From positions 3,525,501-3,589,500 of the forward strand of contig JAEVHH010000002.1 of NCBI GenBank assembly GCA_017607445.1: DNA of 64,000 nucleotides, read 5' to 3'. The number at the start of each line of letters is the position of its first letter. Position 1 is the stretch's first letter. The notes under the pieces were generated by a model. It did no database searches. It was not told where the DNA came from and saw only the letters and a list, made by a program, of their open reading frames with translations. Source of the stretch: Histoplasma ohiense. Lineage: Eukaryota > Ascomycota > Eurotiomycetes > Onygenales > Ajellomycetaceae. The position numbers and the translations under genes are program-made. Of this stretch, positions 12,391 to 23,344 are shown piece after piece.

Positions 12391-14020
12391 TTGTTGAATG
12401 CATGCAATCACTGTCTTATTTTCTCAGAAGACAACTGTGTTTACAAGAAAGATGTCAATAGAACTGCTAATCTCATTCAGATATCAGCAAAAGCATACAA
12501 ACTACTAATCTGTCAAACACATGAGAAGAAGAACATCCAAGTGTTCACCACTAGCATAGCAGATATCAAAAAGATATTAGAGAAATTAGAACTCAAGAAC
12601 TTTAAGAAACTGTGTAAAGAACTATCTGAATCATACAAAGATTTCACAGACATATTCAACAAAAAAGAAGCTGAAAAGCTTTCTTCTCATCAAGAACACA
12701 GTATAAATCATACAATCAAACTCATCAAGAAAGATGATAAAAACCCACAATCACTCTGAGATTCTCTCTACAGCATATCACACAACAAGCTTCTCATTCT
12801 ACAAAAAACACTCAATGAATTACTAGACAAAGACTTCATTTATATTAGCAACTCACTCACTGCAGCATCTGTACTGTTTGCAAAGAAATCAGAAGAAGAC
12901 TTACAATTCTGCATTGACTATCAAGAACTCAATAAAATTACACAGAAGAACTGATACCTTCTTTCACTTATCAATGAAACACTTGAATAGATAGAAAAAG
13001 TGAAATGATTTACAAAACTTAACATCTCTGCAGCCTTCTACAAGATAAGAATTAATGAAGATAATGAATAGCTAACTGTCTTTCATACATGTTATGAATT
13101 ATACAAATGAACAGTGACTCTCTTTGAATTAGTGAACACTTCAAATACATTTCAGAAATACATTAACTGAGTTCTACAAGATCTGTTTGATGAGATCATC
13201 TCAGCATACATGAATGATATTCTGATCTTCATCAATGAATCACTTACTGAGCATCATAAACACATACAACAAGTGCTTGACTGTCTACAAAAAGCTGAAC
13301 TGCAAGTGAACATTGATAAATGCAACTTCAAGATTAAGTCTATAATCTATCTAGAATTCATCATTGAAGCTGAAAAAGATGTACACATGAATTCTAAGAA
13401 GATGAAAGCAATTCTCAACTGAGAGACATCAGTCTCAGTAAAAGAGACTAGAAGCTTTCTAGAATTCATCAACTTCTATCAAAAATTCATCAAAGACTTT
13501 TTCAATATCATACAACCACTGATGAATCTGATCTGAAAAGACACTGTATTTCAATGAACTGATGAAGTGAACACAGCATTCAAAAAGCTGAAGTATATGT
13601 TCACAAACATCTCAATACTGCAATCATTCAATCTGAATAAACATACAATTCTCAAAACAGATGTCTCAGATTATGTAGTAGATGAGATATTGATGCAATA
13701 TGATAACAAAAATATTCTACAACTCTGTGTCTTCATTTCAAAAAAGATATTGCTTACTGAATGCAACTACAAGATCTACAACAAGAAGCATCTAGCAATC
13801 AAACAATATCTCAAAAAATAAAAGTCTGAACTTATGAGCATTGAAAAGTTTGAGATTGTTATCAATCATAAGAATTTAGAGTACTTCACAATCACTTATA
13901 AACTCACTGAAAGATATATGCATTGATCATTGTTTCTTAGCTATTTTTCATTCACAATTTGTTATCAATCTGAAGTAGAGAACATCTTTGTGAATGCTCT
14001 GTCTCATCAAAAATAAAATA
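12391..14020 (+). pseudogene. Reverse transcriptase / RNase H remnant of gypsy copy 2
   Basis: Blocks recognisable as Ty3/gypsy RT: a pre-RT helix (NFKKLCKELSESYKDF), then LILQKTLNELLDKDF, LQFCIDYQELNKIT, AYMNDILIF at about 13,204-13,230 (catalytic YxDD with the first D changed to N), and EVNTAFKKLKYMFTN with KTDVSDYV at the RNase H boundary near 13,567. The frame stays aligned but is interrupted, mainly by TGA where tryptophan is expected, with some TAG/TAA. The region 13,201-13,440 contains no CG, CC or GG by direct reading. Confidence 0.8.
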
Positions 14021-14399
14021 TGCCATCTGATGATTTGAACAACAGATGGAAATATCAAAAGCATCAGTTAATCAACTCTGCAATTATAGAAAGTTCTACA
14101 CAATCAGATGAACTTCACATATATGTCAATTAGTTTCAAGCTCAAGAACTCCCACTCAAAGAACAATGAAAGCTAGCAGCAGAAGCAGATGAATTCTGAC
14201 AACAAGTCATCAAAGCTGTATAAAACAGAGCATCTCAATTCTCCACAGATGTATACTCAAGAATGAATATCTCAGTATATTCAATCAATGATGAAAACTG
14301 CTTACACTTTTGAGATAGACAATAAGTCCTCAATTCAGAATCTCTACAAATACAGATTATGCAAGAAATTTATAACTCACTGATAACTGAGCACTCAGA

Positions 14400-15638
14400 A
14401 TGTGAAATCATGTACAACATCATCATTCAAAAATTCTACTGATCAGATATATCAAAAGACATACATCAGTTTGTACACAACTGTGATCACTGTGACTCAG
14501 TGACAGCATGATGTGAATATTAAAAAAAGATGCTGAAGCTTCTATCTGTTCTTAATCAAACTTGATGTGATATAGCTATCAATTTTGCAGTTTTCTTACT
14601 CAAAAGCAGAGGTTCTACAAACATTCTAGTCATTGTCAACTGATTCAGTAAGAATGTAATACTACAGCTCTGTGATAAGATGAACACTGAAATAATTGCA
14701 GATGTCTTCATCAGAAATCTGTTCTATCATATACACAGTCTGTCTTCATTCATTGTGTCAGATAGAGACAGTCAATTCATCAGTGCACTCTGAGCTCATA
14801 TATATCAATTATTAAAAATTGAACAAAAGTTATCAACAGTATATCATTCAGAGACTGATGAAGCTATCAAGAGAATAATACAAATAGTAAAGAATATTCT
14901 TCATAAGTTCTGCAATTACACACAAGACAACTGAAGCAATCTGCTGTCACACATTGAAATTGCAATTAATGATTGAGATTCTACTACAACAGATATAAAC
15001 TCATTTTTTCTTCTATACAGATACAATTTAGAGATTCTGAACTTCTCTGAGACTTCTCAAGAAATCACATACACTCACAGCTTTATACAGACAGCAGAGA
15101 ATATCATAAGCAAACTGAAGAAAGTCTACAAATAAACAGAAGCTTCAATGATCAGCATTTAGTAAAATTATAAAAATCAAGCAAACATCAGAAGAAGTTC
15201 TGTGACTCAATATTATATAGAAAACAAAGTCTGACTGAATTTCAAGAATATAAAAACAGATCATCTCTTGCATACACTAGATTATCATCACATCAAGTAT
15301 ACAGTGAAGAAAATGCTAGATATACACAATTATCAACTCAATACTTCATCTGACATTCACAATATCTTTCATACAAACCTGCTTCAATCTGCAGCTGAGA
15401 ATTCATTCCCCTCACAGAGAATCTTCAATTGACAGTCATTCATCATTATAGAAAAAGACAATAAACTCAAGTGAGAAATCAAAGCAATTCTTGATAATAG
15501 AATCAATCATCATCATCACAAATATCTCATCAAATGAGTAGAATACAATCATCTGATCTGAGAATTCACATTTATCTTGAAGAACACTGCCACTCTCAAC
15601 ATCTATAAGTTCTCACTCACTCTGATAGAAAGGGATAA
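14400..15638 (+). pseudogene. Integrase and C-terminal tail remnant of gypsy copy 2
   Basis: Readable blocks include a zinc-finger remnant (HNCDHCDSV), the catalytic-core segment around VSDRDSQFIS, then YHSETDEA. The C-terminal tail (about 15,480-15,620) matches the degenerate chromodomain-like tail of copy 1. Many stops, no intact frame. A polypurine tract directly precedes the 3' LTR. Confidence 0.7.
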
Positions 15639-16172
15639 TGTGATGAATTAGTATTTATTAGTAATTATCTTACATAATCAACTCTTCTTCTGCATTCACT
15701 TGTTTCTGACTGTTGTAATCTTATGTAATTCTTGATGTTCTTCCACTCTGTGCTCTGTGTTTGTATAGTTTCTAATAATTCTTTCATATAGCTTTTAACA
15801 TTCTTTCACTCTGTGCTCTGTACTTATATAGTCTCTAATGATTCTTCTGTGTAGCTTCTAACATTCTCTCACTTTATATTCCACATTCATATAGTCTCTA
15901 ATGATTCTTTCATATAGCTCTCAATGATTCTTTCATTTCATATTCTACATTCATATAGTTTCTAACAATTCTTATACATATCTTTTAATGTTCTTTCACT
16001 TCATACTCCACTGTGGAGTGGCTTCTGATATTCTTTCACTTCAAACTTTTCTCTATAAGAACCCTCTTTATACAATCTTTTCTTCTGATTTCTTTTCTTT
16101 TTCCTTTCTTAATCAATTCATAATCTGTAATTAGAATAGTATCAAATCATTAATTGAAGTACGTCTGTTACA
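15639..16172 (+). repeat. 3' LTR of gypsy copy 2
   Basis: 534 bp, begins TGTGATGAATTAG and ends GTACGTCTGTTACA; pairs with 10,167-10,700. It is more heavily converted to T/A than the 5' LTR. Directly followed by TCTTG, the second half of the target duplication. Confidence 0.95.
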
Positions 16173-16177
16173 TCTTG

Positions 16178-16793
16178 ATAGTTTATTAGAATCAAGATTT
16201 GCTCAGAGATTCTGATTCTCTATATTCTTTGTGAAATCATATATTCTATAATTCTATTTACTTCTGTGTTGTCAGTTATGATTCTATTTACTTCTACAAG
16301 TTTTGTGTTATCAGTGAAACAATAAAGATTCACTGTCACTTGTGATTACAAATTATCTATAATTACTCTATGATTTTTTGATCTGCTGAGACAGCAGTCT
16401 TTTCAGAGAAGACAGTTGTAAGAAATCTGTACTAAGTTATCAGTGCTAGGCTGAAATTGATGATTGCTCTAAAGATATGACATCACTGAATATAGCATCA
16501 TCAATATCATATCAGATTTGAAATCAAAACATTATCTTGTCACTTGCATCATACTATATCATCTACATCATAGCAAGTTCAATCTGTTTACAATACTGTG
16601 TATATAGATAGCAGCTGACTCAATCTTCTAGAGATCAGTGAATTATTCTGTTTTAATTTGATCTCTACATTCTACAATATCAATATTAATCTGAATTCTC
16701 TCTGATATATTACTGTATTATCTTCTACAACTTAATCCTTGTAGAGTCTTAAGAATTTCTTGTGATATAAGCAGCTAATTCTCATACTGCTGC
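16178..16793. other. AT-rich DNA 3' of gypsy copy 2, nothing recognised
   Basis: Continuation of the insertion target of copy 2. If copy 2 is removed, this joins to the DNA before 10,162. No ORF or motif recognised; probably the remaining part of the older element seen at 7,258-8,810. Confidence 0.35.
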
Positions 16794-16925
16794 TTACACA
16801 CAAATACAGAGCACAGAGTGGAAGAACATTGAGAATTATATAAAATCACAATGATCAGAAATGAATGAATGCAGAAGAGAAGTTGATTGCATAAGTTAAT
16901 TACTAACAGATGCTAATCTGTCACA
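16794..16925 (-). repeat. Inverted LTR fragment of the same gypsy family
   Basis: The reverse complement begins TGTGACAGATTAGCATCTG and follows the first ~130 bp of the gypsy LTR, including TCTTCTGCATTCATTCATT and the CTCTGTGCTCTG segment. Similarity stops at about 16,794. It is a truncated LTR in opposite orientation, 0.6 kb from the complete element, so a third insertion of this family once existed here. Confidence 0.85.
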
Positions 16926-17267
16926 TTTTCATTTATTTCAAACAGTTTGCTTCATTATCTGTTGATAATAGTCATTGCAAATGTTTTTTCTTTTCTATTG
17001 ATTTTTAATAACTGCTGTCTTTTATAATATTTATTTCCTTTGTTTTGAAGTTGAGTTGTGCTAACTCATTGACATTCTTTTGATTTTATTTTTTAAATTG
17101 AATAGTTTGAAGAGTTGTTTGATTCTGGGCTGGAATTCTGTTAATGCATGTGTCAAATTGTTTTTGTATATTAGAATATTCTTGATTTGAAAAATCCTGA
17201 AGTATTTCAGATAGATGTCATAGTCACTGACTGTATACATCTATAATTGAATAATAATAATAATAAT
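16926..17267. other. AT-rich stretch at the edge of the transposon block
   Basis: No CpG. On the - strand a frame with few stops gives NQEYSNIQKQFDTCINRI and a basic lysine-rich tail. The amphipathic and basic character loosely recalls transposase C-termini, but I cannot assign it. Just beyond, at about 17,330, CpG sites and normal composition return. Confidence 0.3.
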
Positions 17268-17437
17268 ATTCATCTTTTTCATCTATATGATTGTTCTCTA
17301 TTGACAGCTGTAGATTACATGGAATTCATGTATACGAGTCACATGCAGCTGTTGGATATCTCATTACATTCGCCCGAGGGATTAAACGGCGCGTTTTCAA
17401 GCTGGATAAGCAAGCGCAAGCGAGCGATTGCGGCTTG
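17268..17437 (-). repeat. Dispersed repeat, copy A (inverted partner at 35,012)
   Basis: The reverse complement of this segment matches 35,012-35,180 over about 170 bp. Shared blocks are CAAGCCGCAATCGCTCGC, CTTATCCAGCTTGAAAACGCG, TTAATCCCTCGGGC, ATGAATTCCATGTAAT and AGAACAATNATATAGATGAA, with scattered substitutions. Both copies end abruptly at CAAGCCGC, which suggests a defined element terminus. No terminal repeat partner or target duplication was found. Probably a fragment of a DNA transposon. Confidence 0.8.
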
Positions 17438-18734
17438 TAGCAATTGATTAAATATCTGGTAAATAAGCATGATATACCAAGATAGCACTATGACCACTAG
17501 GTTATCCATAGCAAAAAGCCAACATAACCATTTGTCAAATGGTTACGCTTATAGTGATATATATACCTGTGGCCATCCAACCCACCACCACTTATACACT
17601 GCGACCGACAGCCGCAGCAATGCAGCATAGTGGGGAACCACATAGCAACCTTTATTTCATTAGTAATTAATCAGATCATCAAATATTAAGCATAACTATA
17701 GACATATGAAAAGGTAGAGAGATGGAATAAAAATTCAAAGATGAAGAGACTATATATGTATCTCTATTCACTTTTGAATCTAGATTACTTCCCCCGATTA
17801 GAGATCCACTGCACCGGGGTGACAGTTGAATGTGGTTTAAAAAAAGTGGGTCTGAAAAGTAAACTATGCTTAGCCATTCACTCTGTCACTAAAATCTACA
17901 CCCAACATCTTTTACACACCCTCATATTATATTATTAATCAGTTGTTATAGTTACTTATTATTCAGAGCTCTTCAACATCTGAAAAATAGTTATGAGCTA
18001 GAATTAGTAATCTAGAGTTAGAATCCAGGTTAGCTAAGAAATAAAGCTTTGAGACATATGATAAGATCACTATCTCGACTCTCTAGAGCATTCAGAGCAT
18101 TTAGAGATGTGTATGTAGTTTTAATGGGGTTTGACATGTCAAAACCACGCCGAAGGTTATTCCAGCCCGGAAAATTAACCATGTTCAACTTTTTATTGAC
18201 CACGTATGCCCCACTGCACATCTACATCTGGATAGACCAACCTTAATGATTAGTACACGGCAGAATCCGCATTGGGTTAGTGTCAATTATGAGACTAAGA
18301 AAGTAATGTCCAATCACAACCTTGGAAATTGCTCTCTGATGCACGTGACTTGTATCTTTGGATGCGGTGAACTCGCTAATCCTAATTTGGCAATAACCGC
18401 TCGGATTTTCACAATTCCGGTTCCAATACAGGCTACGTACAGCCACGTCCCGTAATATACTCCCCAAATTCCCATCGTTGTCCCTGACCCTGCGGAAACT
18501 ACACCGCCACCTTTATTTCCACTTGGCGCACCGTTAAATACCGTATTCCGCCTGTACCACTTCGTTACCCACAGCCAACGCCGCAAACTCCTCTTCCGCT
18601 TCTTTTCCTCCTCACCAACACCATCACCACCTCCTCCACTCTTCTGTATCTCAGTCCTCCTCTATCGGGGTCGCTCACTGACCGGCATTCGTTTTCTACC
18701 TGGCGTCTATTGCCTCCTCTGTTGCCGTGCAAAA
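17438..18734. other. Intergenic region and 5' leader of the next gene
   Basis: Mixed composition, no convincing ORF. From about 18,470 to 18,730 the + strand is strongly pyrimidine-rich (CTCCTCTTCCGCTTC, CACCATCACCACCTCC). That is typical of fungal core promoters and 5' leaders and fits transcription into the gene starting at 18,735. Minus-strand ORFs at 18,314-18,897 are its complement and look spurious. Confidence 0.5.
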
Positions 18735-20604
18735 ATGGGAATCCCGTAAGTTTTTTTTTTTGGTGTCTTGCATGTCGCGGGCTAACTCGTGACTTCGTTC
18801 GCCTCCCGAGGTCTTGTTTTGCATGGAATGTGTTGTCTCTAGCCGCCCAGTCGGCGCGACGCGCTGCGTAAAACCGTTCATCGCTCCTCTTCATCACCCA
18901 GCAACTCGAGAAATATACAATTGTAATATTTAATTATTTCACTATGTACTGACTTGCCGATGTGCTCTATTGTTTAGGCTCCACTGGGAGCCGCCTGCTC
19001 GCTCCCCCGCTGCCAGCGATGCCCATGCCAAACGCGACCCGCTAGCACCCTCCCGCTCCGCTATTCGGCGCCAACGGACAGTCCGCCGTTCTCACAGGAA
19101 CAATAATGGATCAAACAGTGCTTCTTCAAATCGGCCTGGCTATGTGCCTTTCCGCTCCTCAATGCCTCATTGGGTAGAGAACCTTGGTCGCCAAATGATT
19201 GGGGACGGCACTACTCCTTCTGGCGCTCCGACAAGAAGTACAAATACAACCGCCAACGAGCCAGGTACCTCACGTTATGCCTCCCAGGATAACGAGTCTC
19301 GCCTGGACTGGCCTGCTTCCAGCTCATACTCACCCCAAACGAGGCGAGATCTAGTCGACCGGTTGGCCCGAACCAGTGCCATACGCTATTCTTCCCCCAG
19401 TCGTCGCATCAGGATCCCACGAGAGTCCTCCTTGAGGATCGAGATGCTCCAACCGCCTTCGTGGCCTCCTTCAGACGAACCACCCCGCAGGTCGGAGTCG
19501 AGCAGTAATACGACCGCCGATTCCCGCGTGGACAACCGTCTTGCAGTTATGGCCTCATACAGTCCTAGATTTGCACCGGCTTACCCGTCACATAGTAATG
19601 AGCGTGCGTTGCTATCGTCAGATAGTTACGATTCTAACATGCCATTGTTGCGAAGAGTCGGCCTTCGCTCCATCGCAGATACAAACAATGTAGATGCCAC
19701 TCGCCACCGTCACATCATAGATGGACTTGGCGATCGCGATCGTAGCTTTAGCCCTAGCGGCGAAAGCCATCACGACGACCACGACAACAACGATCCTGAT
19801 GATGATGATGGCGATGACGAACCTAACATGTGGGAATCTCTGTTTACCACCATCACACCAGATGATCAGCTCCCAACCCTCGACTCCTCTTTCACCTCCG
19901 CCACCGCATCTGCCTCCACGGCCCCGTCCCGCAGCTCAGCTAATTCGTCACAATTAACTCTCTCTTCCTCTTTGGACTCCAACAATATCCAATCTCGACT
20001 GGACGTCCTAGCTCCCCTTGAACCATTCACAGACCATACCAATCATTGCGATTTCTTCTCATCGTCCGAAGGCTCTGATACGGAACCGGAATCGGACATG
20101 GAGCACGAACCCACCTGGCGACTCTTGGGGCGTAGCAACCGTCCAAATCCCACCCGTTTATCAGCATCAATGGCAGCACTCGAAGATACCATCCAATACC
20201 AACAGCAGCAGCAACAGCTACGGCGACAACGAGAAGAAAATCTACTCGGAATGACCCGGACCATCCGATCTGTAATCGCAGAGGCATCCGCAAACCGCAA
20301 TACAAACCGGAACACAAACACGGCCTCCCACCCCTCATCATCAACATCCCCAACGTCCTCAACATCCACCTCTACACCCACATCCATCAACATCTCCTTC
20401 GGTCAGAGCAGCTCCATGGAAGACCTCCAGCAGATCCAAACAATCATCGACCAGCTAACACGCAGGCAAGATATTGATGACGAGTGGTGGGCCGCTGTAG
20501 GGTTGTCGCGGAATTTGGGAAGGGGGGTTACCGATGTTCCTGCCAGGAATGGGAATGAGAATGATGGTGAGAGTGGTGGTAATAGGAATGCACGGGAGCG
20601 ATAA
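18735..20604 (+). CDS. Conserved-type Ser/Asp/Gln-rich protein of unknown function (545 aa), two exons
   Basis: Proposed exons 18,735-18,745 and 18,978-20,604. The long frame from 18,979 has no ATG near its left edge. It is preceded by an acceptor (CTCTATTGTTTAG) with a branch-like TACTGAC. Upstream, AAAAATGG begins an 11-nt exon (MGIP) followed by a GTAAGT donor, and the phases join exactly. The protein is mostly low complexity: a basic N-terminal third (RRQRTVRRSHR), an Asp-rich stretch (HHDDHDNNDPDDDDGDDEP), Ser/Thr-rich segments, a Q run before basic residues (QQQQQQLRRQREENLL), and an ordered-looking C-terminal motif, IIDQLTRRQDIDDEWWAAVG. No signal peptide or membrane helix. I do not recognise the domain; the acidic, Q-rich and basic blocks are compatible with a nuclear regulator, but that is a guess. 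The 5' exon depends on splicing not tested here. Confidence 0.8.
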
Positions 20605-23344
20605 CCCGAACCTATCTTTTCTTCTTTCCTTTTTTCCCCCTGATCTGCTTGTTCATATCATGGGAAATCATGTGGTATGTTTTGAGAAGGGTATATGTAT
20701 GGCTTTAGGCTAAGGCTTGCATTTTTGATTTGGATCTTGTCATTTTGTTATTTATTTTCTTTTATCTGGTGCTATTTTTCGCCTTTTCCATGGGCTTTGG
20801 CTTTTTCTTGTAACAATGTTTCTTTTCGGGGTATTTTCTTTTCATTTTCACTTTCTGTTATCAATCGTCGGGTCATCTTGCTTCCATTTTCCATCAATGT
20901 ATTTCTTTTGTCTTATTTCGTTTTGCTCCATTTGTATTATTTGTTTTCTGCTTGTGTCGTTGCTCATGTCATCTTGTGCTTCATGCTAGCTATGGGCATT
21001 TGTCTTTTTGTCAGGTCAGTGCAGTCCATTATCAAGGATAAGGATTTGATTTATATACATCATGGAAGGGGAAAGGGAAATAATAAAAGTGGCGTTTTTG
21101 GTTTGTCTATTTGTTATTTTTGGTCTTTTCTATCATTTTTTTTTCTTTTTTCTTTTTCTTTTCTTTTTTTCCCCTGCAAAAGGTTCGATTCTTTCTCATG
21201 TCCTCTGAACGACCCCAAACCTTCGTTTTCTCTTGTTATATTTCCTTTCCCCCGCCTTTCATGGCCACCAGGTTTTTTCTCATTACGGTGTGTCTCCGGC
21301 GCGGTTCTTCTTTTCTTTATCATCCGCTGTGCGAAGATGTTACGGTTTATATTGTCACGGCCTGGTCTGTTGCCCTTTTTTTATATTTTAGTTTCTGCCT
21401 CGGCTCTTTATTCGTGCCAGTTCTAAATTGATTGACACGAGCACATTGCAATGGGAATTTAGAATGTCATTTCCCCCGCTCTCTTCCTTTCCCTGCTCCT
21501 ATTTCTCCTCTTTCTTTAGAAAGAGACTGTCCCCGTTTTTATTTCAACGGGATTTGCGATAATGGTTGGATGGAATGTATTCTACTCTTAACTCAGTGTT
21601 TCCTTGGAATGCTGCGAATTCGGAGGAGTTGGACTGAAAACCAAACACTCAAAAGTAGAGACCGATACGAGATACGACACTGGTATGGACTCGTTGATCA
21701 AGCAGCCAGCATCGATCGTATCTGCCATGGCGCTGAGTCTCTCTGCTGATCAAAGAGCTCGCGCTACCGCGACTCCTCTTATGCGAACTACACACATATC
21801 CAATCAGGCCCTAGACATGCGGATCTTGGGCCTAGCAATCATGTTTGCTCCACCGCTGGTCAGTACCTGGACACCATTTTCTCAATGACAAGATGGATAT
21901 CGACTGTGCCGCCTCTCACAGGGTGCAGGCAAAAAAACATTGGCGTCGTAGTCCGCCTACATGTTCCTCTACCTAGTTGCTTCCGTGCTCGTCGCCGAGA
22001 CCCAGATGAAGGACAAGATGCTAATTTTGGACCTTCTAGGCACAAGTTCTGAAGAAGAACAGGCCACTCCCCCCCCCGGCTAAGATCTTGAAGAAGGTAA
22101 GGGTAGTTTATGGCCAAATTTGTACCGCAAACCACGCCGTGTTTTGTTGTTCCGGGGCTGGCAATATATGGAGCTCGTGAAGGCTGCACCTCAAAGACAA
22201 AACGCACAAGACTTAGCTCTGGAAAGGCCTCGATCATCTCCAATATCCTGCTCACTGTCTTTCTCTAGAACATTCAATTCAGCCTCGGTTGCTTTGCGTA
22301 GAAATATATTTCATGGTGAATGCGGATGCCTTTTTGGAAAATAGAAACTATCCAACGTAGAGGAGTAGGAGTACGGAGTGAGTCCTATTGTGGAACGTTC
22401 TAACTTCTCGATTCGGCTAGGCTTCGTTGGCATCAGATTTACACCCATGTACGTACATGTACATTACATGTACATCCCTTCAGCGTCATTGGAGGAAACC
22501 ATGTGGATTTATTGTGATGCCGTGGCCCGGCTGTAACTGTACTGTACATTCCTATGCGGGCAGGTAAATAACCTCGGGCGGGCAGATGGCTTTTTATCCA
22601 GAGCAGCTGGAGTGGCGAACAAGGACTCATTTGAGCGAGGCGGCAGATTGTGTGGTATGCGAGTTGCATTAAATTGAAGCCCTTGAGCACAGGCAAACAT
22701 GGACGGACTCAAAACACCGTTACGCTGTAAACAGTGGACAGGGTCCATCCAGTACCGATCTCGATCAGCCTCAGGGGCCTCCCGCCGACACTCCGTCCTA
22801 TTTTGAAGTGGCGTCGCTTCTCGGGCTTTGCTACGGGCCAACCTAACGAATTCAGGGATGAAACACTATGGTGGTTCGATGACTGAGCCAGCCTGCCCGA
22901 GAAAATGGCACCGAAACTCTAAGTGATATATACAAGGGTTGTCGAATGCCCCATTGGCAGAGCAGCTTAAGCTTGTTTTGGCAACGTGAGTCTTGGGCAT
23001 TTCGTTGTGTGAGCCATCATAATGCAGGGCAATAAGACTCAGGGCCAACAGCAGGCCGGCGAAGAAATTTGAAAATCAGCGGGGGAGGGGCGTGTCTGTG
23101 ACGCCGGATGGACATATAAAAGTGGATGCTTGCCTGTGTGGCTTCCACTGTTCAGTCAATCTCCTTCCTCCCTTTCGCCGCGTCTATTTTTCTCCTGCAT
23201 TGCCCGCCCGACTGGTGATAATAGCTATTTTCATACGGATTTACACCTTGTTCCTCTGTTTGGTTCTACTGTGTGAGCGAGTCGCACCCTCAAATCAGCA
23301 AAAGAGAAGACAAGCAACAGACGATATTTAGTTACCATACAGCC
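20605..23344. other. Long intergenic region, 3' UTR and promoter
   Basis: 20,605-21,430 is extremely T-rich on the + strand, with long TTTTCTTTTC runs; its long open frame (20,695-21,426) is an F/L/S artefact. 21,430-23,090 shows no convincing gene. A palindromic TGTACAT cluster sits at 22,445-22,474. From about 23,090 the sequence is the promoter and leader of the surface-protein gene (ACATATAAAAGTGG at about 23,110, a plausible TATA region). Confidence 0.5.

Larger units (their letters stand above)
10167..16172 (+). mobile_element. Complete Ty3/gypsy LTR retrotransposon, copy 2 (6,006 bp)
   Basis: Two 534-bp LTRs (10,167-10,700 and 15,639-16,172) with TGTGA...TTACA ends enclose gag-pol remnants. 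The element is flanked by a perfect 5-bp target duplication, TCTTG, at 10,162-10,166 and 16,173-16,177. That is the duplication size expected of Ty3/gypsy. Order on the + strand is gag (from 11,006), protease/RT, RNase H, integrase, chromodomain-like tail, polypurine tract (GAAAGGGATAA, ending 15,638), 3' LTR. The coding region is riddled with TGA and some TAG/TAA, and the RT motif reads YMND, so the element cannot be autonomous now. Its 5' LTR retains CpG, CC and GG that the 3' LTR has lost. Confidence 0.95.

Noticed and set aside
1815..16172. Classic CpA-directed RIP as explanation of the decay
   Set aside because: CpA/TpG remain abundant and new stops are mostly TGA; the depleted contexts are CpG and CpC/GpG.
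18314..18897. Minus-strand ORFs before the 545-aa gene
   Set aside because: Complement of a pyrimidine-rich promoter/leader; no family features.
20695..21426. 243-codon + strand ORF
   Set aside because: Composed of F, L, S and C from T-rich 3' UTR sequence; no domain, no codon bias, directly follows a real gene.
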